64,000 nt of DNA from JAKALX01 sp964508715 (GCA_964508715.1 CAZDUX010000001.1:124001-188000); one strand, 5' to 3'. Shown: positions 16,757 through 25,613, counted from the stretch's first letter. Program-made: numbers and translations. The notes: generated by a model from the letters alone, not told the origin.

Positions 16757-19312
16757 TTAGGCCCAGTGCACGAGGCCGGTGGCGAACGGGTTGTGCAGAT
16801 CGGGGTGGTAAGGCATCACACGGACAATGTAGCCTGCGCGTCCACCCTCTTCTGGTTCGAGCGTTCCCCTGAATGTGCAGATGCCGTCCTCGTTCATGGA
16901 AATGAACGCCAATGGCACAACATGCGTTGTCTCGAGACCGCCTTCAGGTTCGGTGCGTCCGTAGACAACGTCCACACGCACATCCGGCGGCTGGAGGCCA
17001 TCGAGGTGTGCCTGCGCGGTTACCACCACAGGTTGGCCCGCCATGATGTGCTCGTGGGCGGTGTCCTCAACAGCCAGCACCTTCACACCGTACCAGTTTG
17101 CCTGGATTCGCTGCAGCCAGGCCGCCTGGTCACGGGCGGGGGCCATGCCATCCTCGCGTAGCCGGTGCCAGCTGCGCGAAGCGGGTGTGTATGCCTCCGT
17201 CGCGTACTCCGAGACCATTCGAGCCGTGTTGAAACGCGGTGCGAACGCGGCAATGGAGCGTTTCATCTGCTCGACCCAGTTCACCGGCAGCCCATCCTTG
17301 TCCCGATCGTAGAAGAGCGGGACTACCTCATTTTCGAGCAGGTCATAGAGCGAGGCGGCGTCATACGCGTCCTGTGTTTCCGGGTCGTCGTCGATCCTGT
17401 CCCGCCCAATAGCCCAGCCGAGGCCCGGCTTGTAGGCCTCCCACCACCACCCGTCGAGCACGCTCATGTGCAGGGCGCCATTTGCTACGGCTTTCATCCC
17501 GCTCGTTCCGCTTGCCTCCAGTGGCCGGAGGGGGGTGTTGAGCCAGACATCGCAGCCCTGGACGAGGACCCGAGCGACCTCGACGTCGTAGCCCTCGAGG
17601 ATGACCACCCGGTCACGGAACTCGGGCCGGCGGCCGAATTGGAGTACCTCGCGAATGAGCTGCTTTGCCGGCTCGTCGCGGGGGTGTGCCTTGCCGGCGA
17701 AGATGAACTGCACGGGCCGCTGGCTGTTATTCACAATGGCCGCCAGGCGGTCGGGATCACGAAAAAGAAGTGACGCCCGCTTGTAACCGGCGAAGCGCCT
17801 CGCGAAGCCAACGGTCAGGTAGTTCGGATCGAGTGCCCGGCCGAGAACCGGGTCCACCGAGGCGAGGCCCTGGCGGCTGCCTCCGAGCATGTGCTGCTCA
17901 CGCGCGCGGATGACGAGCCGCTCGCGCCGCCTGTCGTGGGCATCCCAGAGCTCCTGGTTCGGGATCTCGTACACCTTCTGCCATGTTGAGGCGTCGGACG
18001 GATCTTCACGCCATTGCGGCCCCACGTAGCGATCGAACAACTCGCCCATGTCGTGGGAGACCCACGTCGGCAGGTGCACTCCATTTGTGACATAACTGAT
18101 TGGTGCCTGGTCCTCCGGGAGGTTTGGCCAGGCAGCATCCCATAGCTTCTGCGAGACCGACCGGTGAAGCCGCGACACGCCGTTTCGGTAGCCGCTCAAC
18201 CGAAGGCCGAGGAGTGCCATCGAGAACGGCTCCGCCTCGTCGTCGGGATTGATCCGGCCCAGGCCGATGAATGTCCGCGCATCGAGCCCCATCGCCGCGT
18301 AGTAGTGGCCCAGGTGCTGGCGGACGAGGTCTAGTGGAAAGAGGTCGATGCCCGCGGCCACCGCCGTGTGGGTCGTGAATGCAGTTGCGGCAGTAACGGG
18401 CAGCCGCGCCTCATCGAACGACGCCTTCGTGGATTCCATCAGCATCCGGATGCGCTCAACACCGAGCAATGCCGAATGCCCCTCATTCATGTGGCATACG
18501 GCGGGGTGCATACCGAGCGCGTGCAGTGCCCGGATCCCGCCAATTCCCAGCATCATCTCCTGCTGAATGCGCATGTCGAAATCGCCACCGTAGAGCCTTG
18601 CGGTGATATCCCGGTCGGCGGGGGAGTTCGGCTCGATATTCGAGTCCAGCAGGATGAGCGGAGTCTTGCCGACATCAAGGCGCCAGATACGCGCATGCAC
18701 ATCGCGGCCGTTGAACGGGACGGTGATATCGAGAGGCTTCCCGTCCGCGTCGGTGAAGAGCTGGAACGGTTGAGCCGCGATATCGATATCGTGGTACTCC
18801 TCGTGTTGCCAGCCATCGGGGCCGAGCACCTGCGAGAAGTAACCCTGGTGGTAGAGCAGCCCCACGCCGACAAGAGGCAGGCCCAGGTCGCTCGCCGATT
18901 TCAAGTGATCGCCAGCGAGCACTCCCAGTCCACCGGAGTAATTCGGGAGGCTCTCGGTGAGCGCGAACTCGAGAGAGAAGTAGGCGATCACCTCACGGAT
19001 ATCGGTGCCCGGGACGGTGACGCGCGGCGAGCGGGCCAGGTACGCGTCCAGCGTGTGCTGGACGCGCTGGAGGTGCATCAGGAATCCATCATCTTCGGCG
19101 AGACGCTCCAGCGTGCTGCGCGAGAGGAGCTGAAGGAGCCGTGTGGGGTTCTGGTTCGTTGCCTGCCAGAGCTGACGGTCCATGCGTTCGAACAGGAGCA
19201 ACGCATCGGTGTTCCACGTCCAGAACAGGTTTCGGCAGATGGTTCGAAGGGGTTCCAGGGGTGCTGGGAGCCGGGGCTCGACCTGGAAACTACGGGTGGC
19301 ACGAAGTCGCAT
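16757..19312 (-). CDS. glgP: Alpha-glucan (glycogen/maltodextrin) phosphorylase, GT35
   Basis: An 851-residue phosphorylase releasing glucose-1-phosphate from alpha-glucan. It is the type with an N-terminal DUF3417 helical domain (PLRTICRNLFWTWNTDALLL). ALTESLPNYSGGLGVLAGDH, GYKRASLLFRDPDRL and the PLP-lysine segment EASGTSGMKAVANGALHMSV are intact. The first gene of the glycogen operon. Start chosen at 19312, not 19321 or 19339, because TACAAT ends exactly 7 nt before this ATG, which puts the predicted transcription start at the ATG. It is divergent from the HAD gene. Confidence 0.93.
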   Translation of the reverse strand: MRLRATRSFQVEPRLPAPLEPLRTICRNLFWTWNTDALLLFERMDRQLWQATNQNPTRLLQLLSRSTLERLAEDDGFLMHLQRVQHTLDAYLARSPRVTVPGTDIREVIAYFSLEFALTESLPNYSGGLGVLAGDHLKSASDLGLPLVGVGLLYHQGYFSQVLGPDGWQHEEYHDIDIAAQPFQLFTDADGKPLDITVPFNGRDVHARIWRLDVGKTPLILLDSNIEPNSPADRDITARLYGGDFDMRIQQEMMLGIGGIRALHALGMHPAVCHMNEGHSALLGVERIRMLMESTKASFDEARLPVTAATAFTTHTAVAAGIDLFPLDLVRQHLGHYYAAMGLDARTFIGLGRINPDDEAEPFSMALLGLRLSGYRNGVSRLHRSVSQKLWDAAWPNLPEDQAPISYVTNGVHLPTWVSHDMGELFDRYVGPQWREDPSDASTWQKVYEIPNQELWDAHDRRRERLVIRAREQHMLGGSRQGLASVDPVLGRALDPNYLTVGFARRFAGYKRASLLFRDPDRLAAIVNNSQRPVQFIFAGKAHPRDEPAKQLIREVLQFGRRPEFRDRVVILEGYDVEVARVLVQGCDVWLNTPLRPLEASGTSGMKAVANGALHMSVLDGWWWEAYKPGLGWAIGRDRIDDDPETQDAYDAASLYDLLENEVVPLFYDRDKDGLPVNWVEQMKRSIAAFAPRFNTARMVSEYATEAYTPASRSWHRLREDGMAPARDQAAWLQRIQANWYGVKVLAVEDTAHEHIMAGQPVVVTAQAHLDGLQPPDVRVDVVYGRTEPEGGLETTHVVPLAFISMNEDGICTFRGTLEPEEGGRAGYIVRVMPYHPDLHNPFATGLVHWA

Positions 19313-19319
19313 GCACCCC

Positions 19320-19325
19320 ATTGTA
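19320..19325 (-). promoter_or_regulatory. -10 element of glgP, probably leaderless
   Basis: TACAAT on the minus strand followed by 7 nt (GGGGTGC) and the glgP ATG at 19312. Transcription from this -10 would begin at or next to the start codon. The -35 region is weak. It drives the whole glycogen operon if correct. Confidence 0.55.
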
Positions 19326-19471
19326 ACCCCCGGGCGCATGTCGCTTTCGCGGACAGGGAATTGGCGCCTCCTGATTCCATCATGGTTGTTCCCATTTCAG
19401 TCGCGTGCGAACATCGCAGCGGCCGCGCTTCGTTCGAGTGTGCATTCGGCGGCGCGGGTTTGCAGAAGTTC

Positions 19472-20215
19472 ATGCCGTTCCGAGCCATCCTTTTCGACAT
19501 CGGCGATACGCTCTGGAACTCACACGGAGCGCCCCCTCCCGAGGAGTTTCGGCGCCTCGCGGCTGATCGTGCCGCCAACGAACTTTTCCGGCTGGGCCTC
19601 CGCCACGCCGACCCGGCACTGGTCGCGCGCTCAATATGGGTAGCTATGGAGGATGCGATGCGCAGGGCGCGGGCCACGGACCGCATTGAGCCAGACTATG
19701 GACTGGTCGCGCAGGAAGCGCTCGCACGGATAGGTATCCAACTTGGACGGGACCAGGCAGCCGACCTCCTGGAAACCACGTATGTCTCCGGGATTGAGGG
19801 TGGAAAAGCACCGTTCCCGGACGCCCGCGAGACACTACTCGCCCTCCGGGCGCGCGGCTTTCTACTCGGTGCAATCACCAATCGCGCCTTTGGTGGCGAA
19901 CGGTTCCGGGCAGACCTTCGCGACGCAGGCCTTGATATCGGCTGGGATTGTGAAGCCGTCTCGGTTGAAGTGGGTTACCTGAAGCCGCACCCCGCCATCT
20001 TTCATTTTGCGCTCGACGCCCTGCATATCGAACCAGCGCACGCGCTGATGGTCGGGAATTCGCTCGCCGAGGATGTTCTCGGCGCCCAATCGGTTGGAAT
20101 CGCCGCCGCCTGGCGGCGCTCCGCACCCGATGCGGAGGGCGTGGTGCCCGATTTTGTCTTTGACGAGGTTGCGGACCTGCTCACCATCGCGGAACTCCAG
20201 GAGCCTGGCGGATGA
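19472..20215 (+). CDS. HAD-superfamily hydrolase
   Basis: A 247-residue haloacid-dehalogenase-like phosphatase. Motif I is ILFDIGDTLWNSHG (nucleophile Asp and general-acid Asp), motif II is LLGAITNRAFG, and motif III/IV is YLKPHPAIFHFALD with MVGNSLAEDVLGAQ. A helical cap of ~95 residues follows motif I, so it is subfamily IA. Substrate unknown; 2-phosphoglycolate or sugar phosphates are possible. The frame is open back to 18368, but that part is antisense to glgP and the HAD domain starts at this ATG. Coupled to argH by an ATGA overlap. Confidence 0.85.
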   Translation: MPFRAILFDIGDTLWNSHGAPPPEEFRRLAADRAANELFRLGLRHADPALVARSIWVAMEDAMRRARATDRIEPDYGLVAQEALARIGIQLGRDQAADLLETTYVSGIEGGKAPFPDARETLLALRARGFLLGAITNRAFGGERFRADLRDAGLDIGWDCEAVSVEVGYLKPHPAIFHFALDALHIEPAHALMVGNSLAEDVLGAQSVGIAAAWRRSAPDAEGVVPDFVFDEVADLLTIAELQEPGG

Positions 20216-21582
20216 CGAGTGAGCAGCGCACCTGGGGCGGCCGGTTCTCTGGCGATATGGATGCATTGACGCGCGACTACACGGCCGGAGTTGATCAGGG
20301 GCTCTACGAGCACGACATCGCCGGGTCCATCGCCCATGCGCGGATGCTCGGTAAGCAGGGGATCATCCCCCTGGCGGACGCCGACGCAATTATCGCCGGC
20401 CTTGCCAGCGTGCTCGACGACTTTCGCGCTGGCCGCATTCAGTGGCGGCCAGAACTCGAGGACATTCACACCCACGTCGAGGCCGCCCTCCGGGGGAAGA
20501 TCGGCGATGCGGCCGGAAGGCTCCACACCGCGCGCTCACGCAACGACCAGGTGAGCCTCCTCAATCGGATGGTAGTGCGTGAGGCAATCGACGAGGCAGT
20601 TGATGGTGCGAACGCGCTGCTCGCCACCCTCTGCGACCTTGCCGAGAAGCACGCGGCCGACCCAACTCCGGGGTACACGCACGTTCAACGTGCTCAGCCG
20701 GTGACACTCGGCCACCATCTCCTCGCGTATGGGGAGATGCTGCTCCGCGACCGCGATCGCTTCCGTGATTGTCGGAGACGTACGAACATCATGCCACTCG
20801 GCTCCGGCGCTCTTGCCGGCTCTCCCTACCCGCTCGACCGCGAATCGGTGGCCCGTGAACTCGGCTTCGAAGCCATCAGCCGGAACAGCCTCGACGCCGT
20901 TGCCGACCGCGACTACCTGGCCGAATTCCTCGCCGCCTGCTCGATCACGCAGATGCACCTCTCGCGCCTTGCGGAGGAGATCATCTATTGGTCTGGGGCC
21001 GAGTTCGGGTTCATCCGGCTGCCGGACGCCTTCGCCACAGGGTCGAGCATCATGCCGCAGAAGAAGAATGCCGATGTGGCTGAGCTGGCGCGGGGCCGCA
21101 CGGGCCGTGTCTACGGTGAACTCGTCAACATCCTCACCAACCTCAAGGGTCAGCCCCTTGCCTACAACCGCGATTTGCAGGAAGACAAGGCTGCGATTTT
21201 TGGCGCTAGGAACGTCGTCCTCCCGACACTGCGGATCTTCGCGGCCATGCTGCCCGCGTTGGACTTCAACCTCGAACGGATGCGCAGGGCCGCAGGAGAG
21301 AGCTACTCGCTCGCGACCGACGTGGCCGACTATCTCGTGAAGAAGGGCATGCCGTTCCGCGAGGCGCATGGCGTCGTTGGCGGGCTCGTGCGGGCCTGCG
21401 AAGAACTCGGCTGCGAACTCAACGAGCTTCCCTTCGAAACGTATCGCGAAGCGAGTTCCTTCTTCGAGCGCGATATCCTCGGCCTGAGCGTCGATTCTGC
21501 GCTCGCCGCGCGGGATATTCCGGGTGGTACGGCACCCAGGCAGGTGCGCCTGGCAGCGGCAGCTCTTCGGGCAGCTATCTAA
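20212..21582 (+). CDS. argH: Argininosuccinate lyase
   Basis: A 456-residue enzyme of arginine synthesis (argininosuccinate to arginine and fumarate), fumarase/aspartase superfamily. It begins with WGGRFSGDMDALTRDYTAGV as usual. DIHTHVEAAL and HTARSRNDQVSL are conserved, the catalytic Ser loop is GSSIMPQKKNADVAEL, and KKGMPFREAHGVVG occurs near the end. Full length. It starts within the HAD gene stop; no other arg gene is adjacent. Ends 64 bp before the ClC gene. Confidence 0.97.
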   Translation: MTSEQRTWGGRFSGDMDALTRDYTAGVDQGLYEHDIAGSIAHARMLGKQGIIPLADADAIIAGLASVLDDFRAGRIQWRPELEDIHTHVEAALRGKIGDAAGRLHTARSRNDQVSLLNRMVVREAIDEAVDGANALLATLCDLAEKHAADPTPGYTHVQRAQPVTLGHHLLAYGEMLLRDRDRFRDCRRRTNIMPLGSGALAGSPYPLDRESVARELGFEAISRNSLDAVADRDYLAEFLAACSITQMHLSRLAEEIIYWSGAEFGFIRLPDAFATGSSIMPQKKNADVAELARGRTGRVYGELVNILTNLKGQPLAYNRDLQEDKAAIFGARNVVLPTLRIFAAMLPALDFNLERMRRAAGESYSLATDVADYLVKKGMPFREAHGVVGGLVRACEELGCELNELPFETYREASSFFERDILGLSVDSALAARDIPGGTAPRQVRLAAAALRAAI

Positions 21583-21604
21583 CCCCTTCGTATTCCGATA
21601 GAGC

Positions 21605-21632
21605 TTGTCCCCAGAGTCCAGCGGAGTAGCCT
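21605..21632 (+). promoter_or_regulatory. Possible promoter for the ClC transporter gene
   Basis: TTGTCC (21605-21610) and TAGCCT (21627-21632) with a 16-bp spacer in the 64-bp gap after argH. The ATG at 21647 is 14 nt past the -10, giving a very short leader. Both hexamers are imperfect. Confidence 0.35.
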
Positions 21633-21646
21633 GAGATCACACTCCG

Positions 21647-23683
21647 ATGGATATCGTCTCTGCCGTTCGGCGCCGCTCAGGTGCACAATCGCAGCGCCTG
21701 GCCCCGTTGCTCTATGCCTCTGTTGGTGGTCTCGCCGCCGGCGTCGGGACCGTCGCTCTCGTCAAGGGTCTCGAGTATGGCCACCGGGCCTTCTTCGATG
21801 GCCTCGGAGAGATGCTCCCGTTTGGACAGTGGTCGCTGATTCTCATCGTCGCACTTGGCGGGCTCCTTGCCGGGCTCATCGATCGCTACCTGGGCCACGA
21901 GTCGCGGGGGCACGGCGTCCCCGATGTCATGTACGCGTTTGAACACGCGGGCGGCAGGATGCCGTGGCGTGTCTCGCTTTCCGGCGCGCTGGCAACCATC
22001 GCGACCATTGGCGCCGGTGGGTCGGCTGGCCAGGAGGGCCCGAGCGTCCATATCGGCGCCGGTCTCGCATCGCTCGTCGGGAGCGGTTTGCGCGTTGGTC
22101 CCGAGCACCGCCGCCTCCTCGTTGCGGTCGGTGCGGCAGGCGGGATTAGCGCGGTTTTCAATGCGCCGCTCACCGGTTCATTCTTCGCGCTCGAGGTCGT
22201 CCTGCGACGGTTCACCATCCGCAACTTCTCCGCGGTCGTTCTCGGCGCTGTGCTCGCGAACGTTGTCTACCGCGGCCTGTTAGGAGACGAAGCGGTCCTC
22301 CGCAGCCCGGCGTATAGCTTCGATTCTGGCTGGGAGATCATCACGTACGCCGCGCTGGGTATCGGTACGGCCCTCGTGGCCCTGGGATTTGTTCGCGGCC
22401 TTGGCCTGGTCGAGACCGTTCGCGAACATCTCGCCCTGCCCCTCGTTGCACCCGCCATAGGAGGCGCGCTCGTCGGCCTCATCGGTGTCTGGCACAGCGA
22501 GATCATCGGAACGGGGACGGAGCAAATCGCCAGCTATCTGAACGGTGAAACGGCGGCCCGGCTCCTCCTCCTGCTTGTCGCCCTGAAGGTGATTTCTACG
22601 AGCCTCACACTGGGGAGCGGCGGCACCGGCGGGGTGTTCATGCCCTCGCTCTTCCTCGGCGCGGCATTTGGCGGGGCATTCGGCCATGCCGCCGACCGGC
22701 TGGTACCCGGGCTCTCGGCCGCACCTGGCGCCTACGCGGTGGCGGGGATGGCGGGTGTTTTCGCGGCCGCGGCGAGCGCCCCGATCACCTCACTCCTGCT
22801 GGCCTTTGAAGTCTCACGCGATTACGGCCTTGTCGTCCCCCTCATGGTTGTCGTGGTGATCTCCACTGCCGTCGGGCAACTGCTCATGCATGAGACGGTC
22901 TACTCTGAAGGCCTCCGGAAGATCGGTATCGATCTCAGCAAGGAGCGTGCCAGCGACCGGCTCGAGTCGATCAGCGTGGGCAACGCGTGCATGCCGCCGG
23001 CGTTCGTCATCCCCTCGGGGATGCTGGTCGACGATGTGCGAGCCGTGTTTGCGCGGCTTCGTGCCGATATCCTGCCGGTTTCGGATGGTAGCAAGGTGGT
23101 CGGGATGATCTCGGCACGTGACCTGCTCTCGGCAGGTCCGGATGTCGCTGCTCACCCGCAGACAGCCGCACACGTGATGACCCGCCCGGCCGTCACCGCC
23201 AACGAAGATGAGACCCTGCAGGCTGCCGTGCTGCGAATGGACGAGGCTGATGTCCGTGCGCTGGCGGTGGTGGGCGCCGGAGGTGAACTGGTCGGTATCC
23301 TGGAGCGCTCGCACGTGCTCGGCGCCTATGCCAGCGCCGCGCCTCCAGCACCGACAGATGCAGTCACACTCCGCCAGATCGAGCAGCCCGGCGGCCACTT
23401 TCTTCGGGCGCGCGTCTATCGGGGCGGGCCATTGTCCGGGCTCGCCATACGTGACCTTCACTTTCCGGAAGGAAGCCTCATCGTGAGTATCCGCCGGGCC
23501 CGGCAGACGCTCGTCCCGAGGCCATCGATGGTGCTCCAGCCAGGGGACCAACTGGTCATCCTCGCGGAAGAGGATGCGCGAGTCGAACTGGACCGGCGGC
23601 ATCTCTTGAACGTGACCCGTGAGACTCGGGTTCAGCGGGGATTCGGCGCGCTCTATCAGCGATTCCGCCGTGGTCCCAGGTAA
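21647..23683 (+). CDS. ClC-family chloride channel/transporter with CBS pair and TrkA_C domain
   Basis: A 678-residue membrane protein. Residues ~15-420 form the ClC core with ESRGHGVPDVM (the Ser of GSGIP replaced by His), GSAGQEGPSVHIG with the gating Glu, and LGSGGTGGVFMPSLFLG. Residues ~440-560 carry two CBS domains (SVGNACMPPAFVIP and AAHVMTRPAVTANEDETLQ), which usually bind adenine nucleotides. Residues ~580-660 match a TrkA_C/RCK_C module (RVYRGGPLSGLAIRDLHFP). It probably exchanges an anion for protons or conducts chloride; transport mode cannot be read here. The cytosolic modules suggest control by nucleotide or another ligand. Confidence 0.93.
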   Translation: MDIVSAVRRRSGAQSQRLAPLLYASVGGLAAGVGTVALVKGLEYGHRAFFDGLGEMLPFGQWSLILIVALGGLLAGLIDRYLGHESRGHGVPDVMYAFEHAGGRMPWRVSLSGALATIATIGAGGSAGQEGPSVHIGAGLASLVGSGLRVGPEHRRLLVAVGAAGGISAVFNAPLTGSFFALEVVLRRFTIRNFSAVVLGAVLANVVYRGLLGDEAVLRSPAYSFDSGWEIITYAALGIGTALVALGFVRGLGLVETVREHLALPLVAPAIGGALVGLIGVWHSEIIGTGTEQIASYLNGETAARLLLLLVALKVISTSLTLGSGGTGGVFMPSLFLGAAFGGAFGHAADRLVPGLSAAPGAYAVAGMAGVFAAAASAPITSLLLAFEVSRDYGLVVPLMVVVVISTAVGQLLMHETVYSEGLRKIGIDLSKERASDRLESISVGNACMPPAFVIPSGMLVDDVRAVFARLRADILPVSDGSKVVGMISARDLLSAGPDVAAHPQTAAHVMTRPAVTANEDETLQAAVLRMDEADVRALAVVGAGGELVGILERSHVLGAYASAAPPAPTDAVTLRQIEQPGGHFLRARVYRGGPLSGLAIRDLHFPEGSLIVSIRRARQTLVPRPSMVLQPGDQLVILAEEDARVELDRRHLLNVTRETRVQRGFGALYQRFRRGPR

Positions 23684-23687
23684 TCCT

Positions 23688-23789
23688 TCAGTTCGTAATC
23701 TGGCCGTACAGCCAGGTGCCGCCCACGATACCGCTTACTACGGCGGAGAACTGGAGAAGAAACCAGTAGATGCGGCACCTGGTATTCAC
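23688..23789 (-). CDS. 33-residue small membrane ORF
   Basis: A GTG-started ORF that overlaps the stop of the SHOCT protein gene by 4 bp (GTGA), the same coupling style used elsewhere in the window. The translation is MNTRCRIYWFLLQFSAVV followed by SGIVGGTWLYGQITN. It has a basic N-terminus, one hydrophobic span (about residues 8-27) and a short polar tail, as a small single-pass membrane protein would. It is too short for common ORF filters. The TGA stop is 4 bp from the end of the convergent ClC gene. No homology can be judged; a chance ORF is possible. Confidence 0.45.
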   Translation of the reverse strand: MNTRCRIYWFLLQFSAVVSGIVGGTWLYGQITN

Positions 23790-24601
23790 GCATCGTCCTC
23801 CAGCACCTTGCGCCTGGCTGCACTGAACTCCTCGTCGGTAAGCGAACCTGCCAGCCGTAGCGCACTGAGCCGTTCGAGAGCGGCCACAACGTGTGTGTCG
23901 CTCTCATCGTCTCCGCCCATGGTGTCAACGGTTCTCCGATCCGTTTGTTGCGCCTCGTTCCGGGGTACCTGGAGCAGGCCAACAGGCCCCGATTCCTCGT
24001 CTCGTGGCGAGGTTGCTGAACGGAAATCACGCAGGGGCCCAGAGCCGGGAACTCGGTCGCGGCGTGCAGGCGAACGGTAAATATCGCCGGTATGTGGCGA
24101 CGGGAGCGGCAGGATCCCCTTCAGAATCGGTTTCCCAAAGAGGAGGAGCGGGCCGCCCCCCATGACGGCAAAGAGCACGCCACACACGATCCAACCCCAT
24201 TCAAGACCACCACCCGGTGGATCGAACCCGAACTCAACGAAGTTCCAGCCCAGCGAGAGGAAGAGCGCTGGCCACGCCAGCCAAATCCAACTCGGGACCC
24301 CATAGCGAAACGTGAGGTAGAGGTAGGCGAGGAAGGCGGCGACGCCGCCCCAGATGCCACCGATCATGGCGAGCGGGACGCCGCTGGGGCATGGCCGAAC
24401 GTAAACATACGGCCCTCCGCTGCCACATGACCCGCCGACTTCCATCACGCTCCGCATGCCCAGGAAGAGCATCGTCATGCCACACACGACAGCCGCCAGT
24501 GTGAAGAAGATGAGCAGTGATGCGACAGGCCCGCCCCGGCCCGGTTCAGCGCGTTGGAGGATCACGCCGGGAAGCTTAACGGGTGGGACCCCGACGCTCA
24601 C
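23786..24601 (-). CDS. Membrane protein with C-terminal SHOCT domain
   Basis: A ~271-residue protein. Hydrophobic segments lie near the N-terminus (VASLLIFFTLAAVVCGMTML), then LAMIGGIWGGVAAFLAYLYL, WLAWPALFLSLGWNFVEF and WIVCGVLFAVMGGGPLLLF, making four spans. A basic, disordered cytosolic part follows, and the end is a SHOCT motif (LERLSALRLAGSLTDEEFSA). SHOCT domains are short helical hairpins thought to be oligomerisation modules. The start is uncertain: the frame is open to 24637, but that ATG lies inside the mdh terminator hairpin, so a GTG at 24601 or 24565 is more likely. Downstream of mdh and convergent with the ClC gene. Confidence 0.72.
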   Translation of the reverse strand: MSVGVPPVKLPGVILQRAEPGRGGPVASLLIFFTLAAVVCGMTMLFLGMRSVMEVGGSCGSGGPYVYVRPCPSGVPLAMIGGIWGGVAAFLAYLYLTFRYGVPSWIWLAWPALFLSLGWNFVEFGFDPPGGGLEWGWIVCGVLFAVMGGGPLLLFGKPILKGILPLPSPHTGDIYRSPARRDRVPGSGPLRDFRSATSPRDEESGPVGLLQVPRNEAQQTDRRTVDTMGGDDESDTHVVAALERLSALRLAGSLTDEEFSAARRKVLEDDA

Positions 24602-24624
24602 ACCCCGGTTTTCCGAGACAAATC

Positions 24625-24648
24625 GGGCCGCCGCCAAAGGGGCGGCCC
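24625..24648 (-). terminator. Rho-independent-type terminator of mdh
   Basis: GGGCCGCC (24625-24632) and GGCGGCCC (24641-24648) form a perfect 8-bp GC stem with an 8-nt loop, 23 bp after the mdh stop. On the minus strand it is followed by a short U-containing stretch (gATTTGT). Confidence 0.7.
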
Positions 24649-24671
24649 GTCTGACTCAACTCGTCACCCGG

Positions 24672-25613
24672 CTACTCGGTGATGAGCTTGACGAGCTCCT
24701 CGGTCGCCTTCGCAGCTGCGACAACCTTCTCCTTCTCCTCGGCGGTGAGCGGAAGTTCGAAGGTGCGCTGGATGCCACCGGCGCCGAGCTGGCAGACAGT
24801 GCCGCTGAAGGTGCCATTGATCCCGTATTCGCCCTGGTGCAGCGTCGAGCAGGGGATCAGGCGGCGCTGATCGAGGAGGATCGACTCGACCATGGCGATG
24901 GTGGCGGCCGAAGGCGCGTAGTAGGCCGACCCCGTCTTCAGGAGCTCGCCGATCTCGGCGCCGCCACGCATGGCGCGGGCGACGAGTGCCTCTACCTTCT
25001 CGGCCGGGAGAAGGTCGGTGAGCGGAACTCCGCCGATACGCGTCTGGGATACAACCGGGACCATGGTCGTGTCGGTGTGGCCGCCGATGACATAGCCGTG
25101 TACGTCGGCTGGCGAGACGCCAAGCTCGGCGCTAATGAAGTAGCGGTAGCGGGCACTATCGAGAGCACCGCCCTGGCCGATGACACGTTCGCGGGGAAAG
25201 CCGCTCGCTTTGAGTGCGACATGGCACATCGCGTCCATCGGGTTCGCGAAAATGACGATGACGGCGTTTGGCGAGTGCTTCGCCGCCTCGGAGACCTTGG
25301 CCCGGACGATTGCGGCATTACCGTTGAGGAGTTCTTCGCGGCTCATGCCGGGCTTGCGGGGAGCGCCGGCCGTGCAGATGACGACGTCGGAGTTTGCAGT
25401 CTCCTCCCAGCCATCTGTCGCCGAGATGCGGGTGCTGAAGCCCTGCCAGGCTGCTGCCTGGGACTCGTCGAGCGCCTTGCCGAAGTGCATCGTGCCCGCG
25501 AACTGGGGATCGTCCTGGAGGACGACGTCGCAGATATCGAGTTCGATGAGGCGCTGGGCCATGGCGCCGCCAGTTGCGCCGGCGCCGATGATAGTGACCT
25601 TCTTCCGGGCCAT
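24672..25613 (-). CDS. mdh: Malate dehydrogenase (LDH-like type)
   Basis: A 313-residue NAD-dependent malate/lactate dehydrogenase superfamily enzyme, TCA cycle. It has the dinucleotide motif TIIGAGATGGAMAQ, then TAGAPRKPGMSREELL, where Arg at the specificity position favours malate (lactate enzymes have Gln), and NPMDAM. The catalytic His is in VIGGHTDTTMVPV. C-terminal helix ends KATEELVKLITE. A GAGGAG site precedes the ATG. It has its own terminator at 24625. Confidence 0.93.
   Translation of the reverse strand: MARKKVTIIGAGATGGAMAQRLIELDICDVVLQDDPQFAGTMHFGKALDESQAAAWQGFSTRISATDGWEETANSDVVICTAGAPRKPGMSREELLNGNAAIVRAKVSEAAKHSPNAVIVIFANPMDAMCHVALKASGFPRERVIGQGGALDSARYRYFISAELGVSPADVHGYVIGGHTDTTMVPVVSQTRIGGVPLTDLLPAEKVEALVARAMRGGAEIGELLKTGSAYYAPSAATIAMVESILLDQRRLIPCSTLHQGEYGINGTFSGTVCQLGAGGIQRTFELPLTAEEKEKVVAAAKATEELVKLITE

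Noticed and set aside
18368..19471. N-terminal extension of the HAD protein by ~370 residues
   Set aside because: It is antisense to glgP, and the HAD nucleophile motif begins right after the ATG at 19472.
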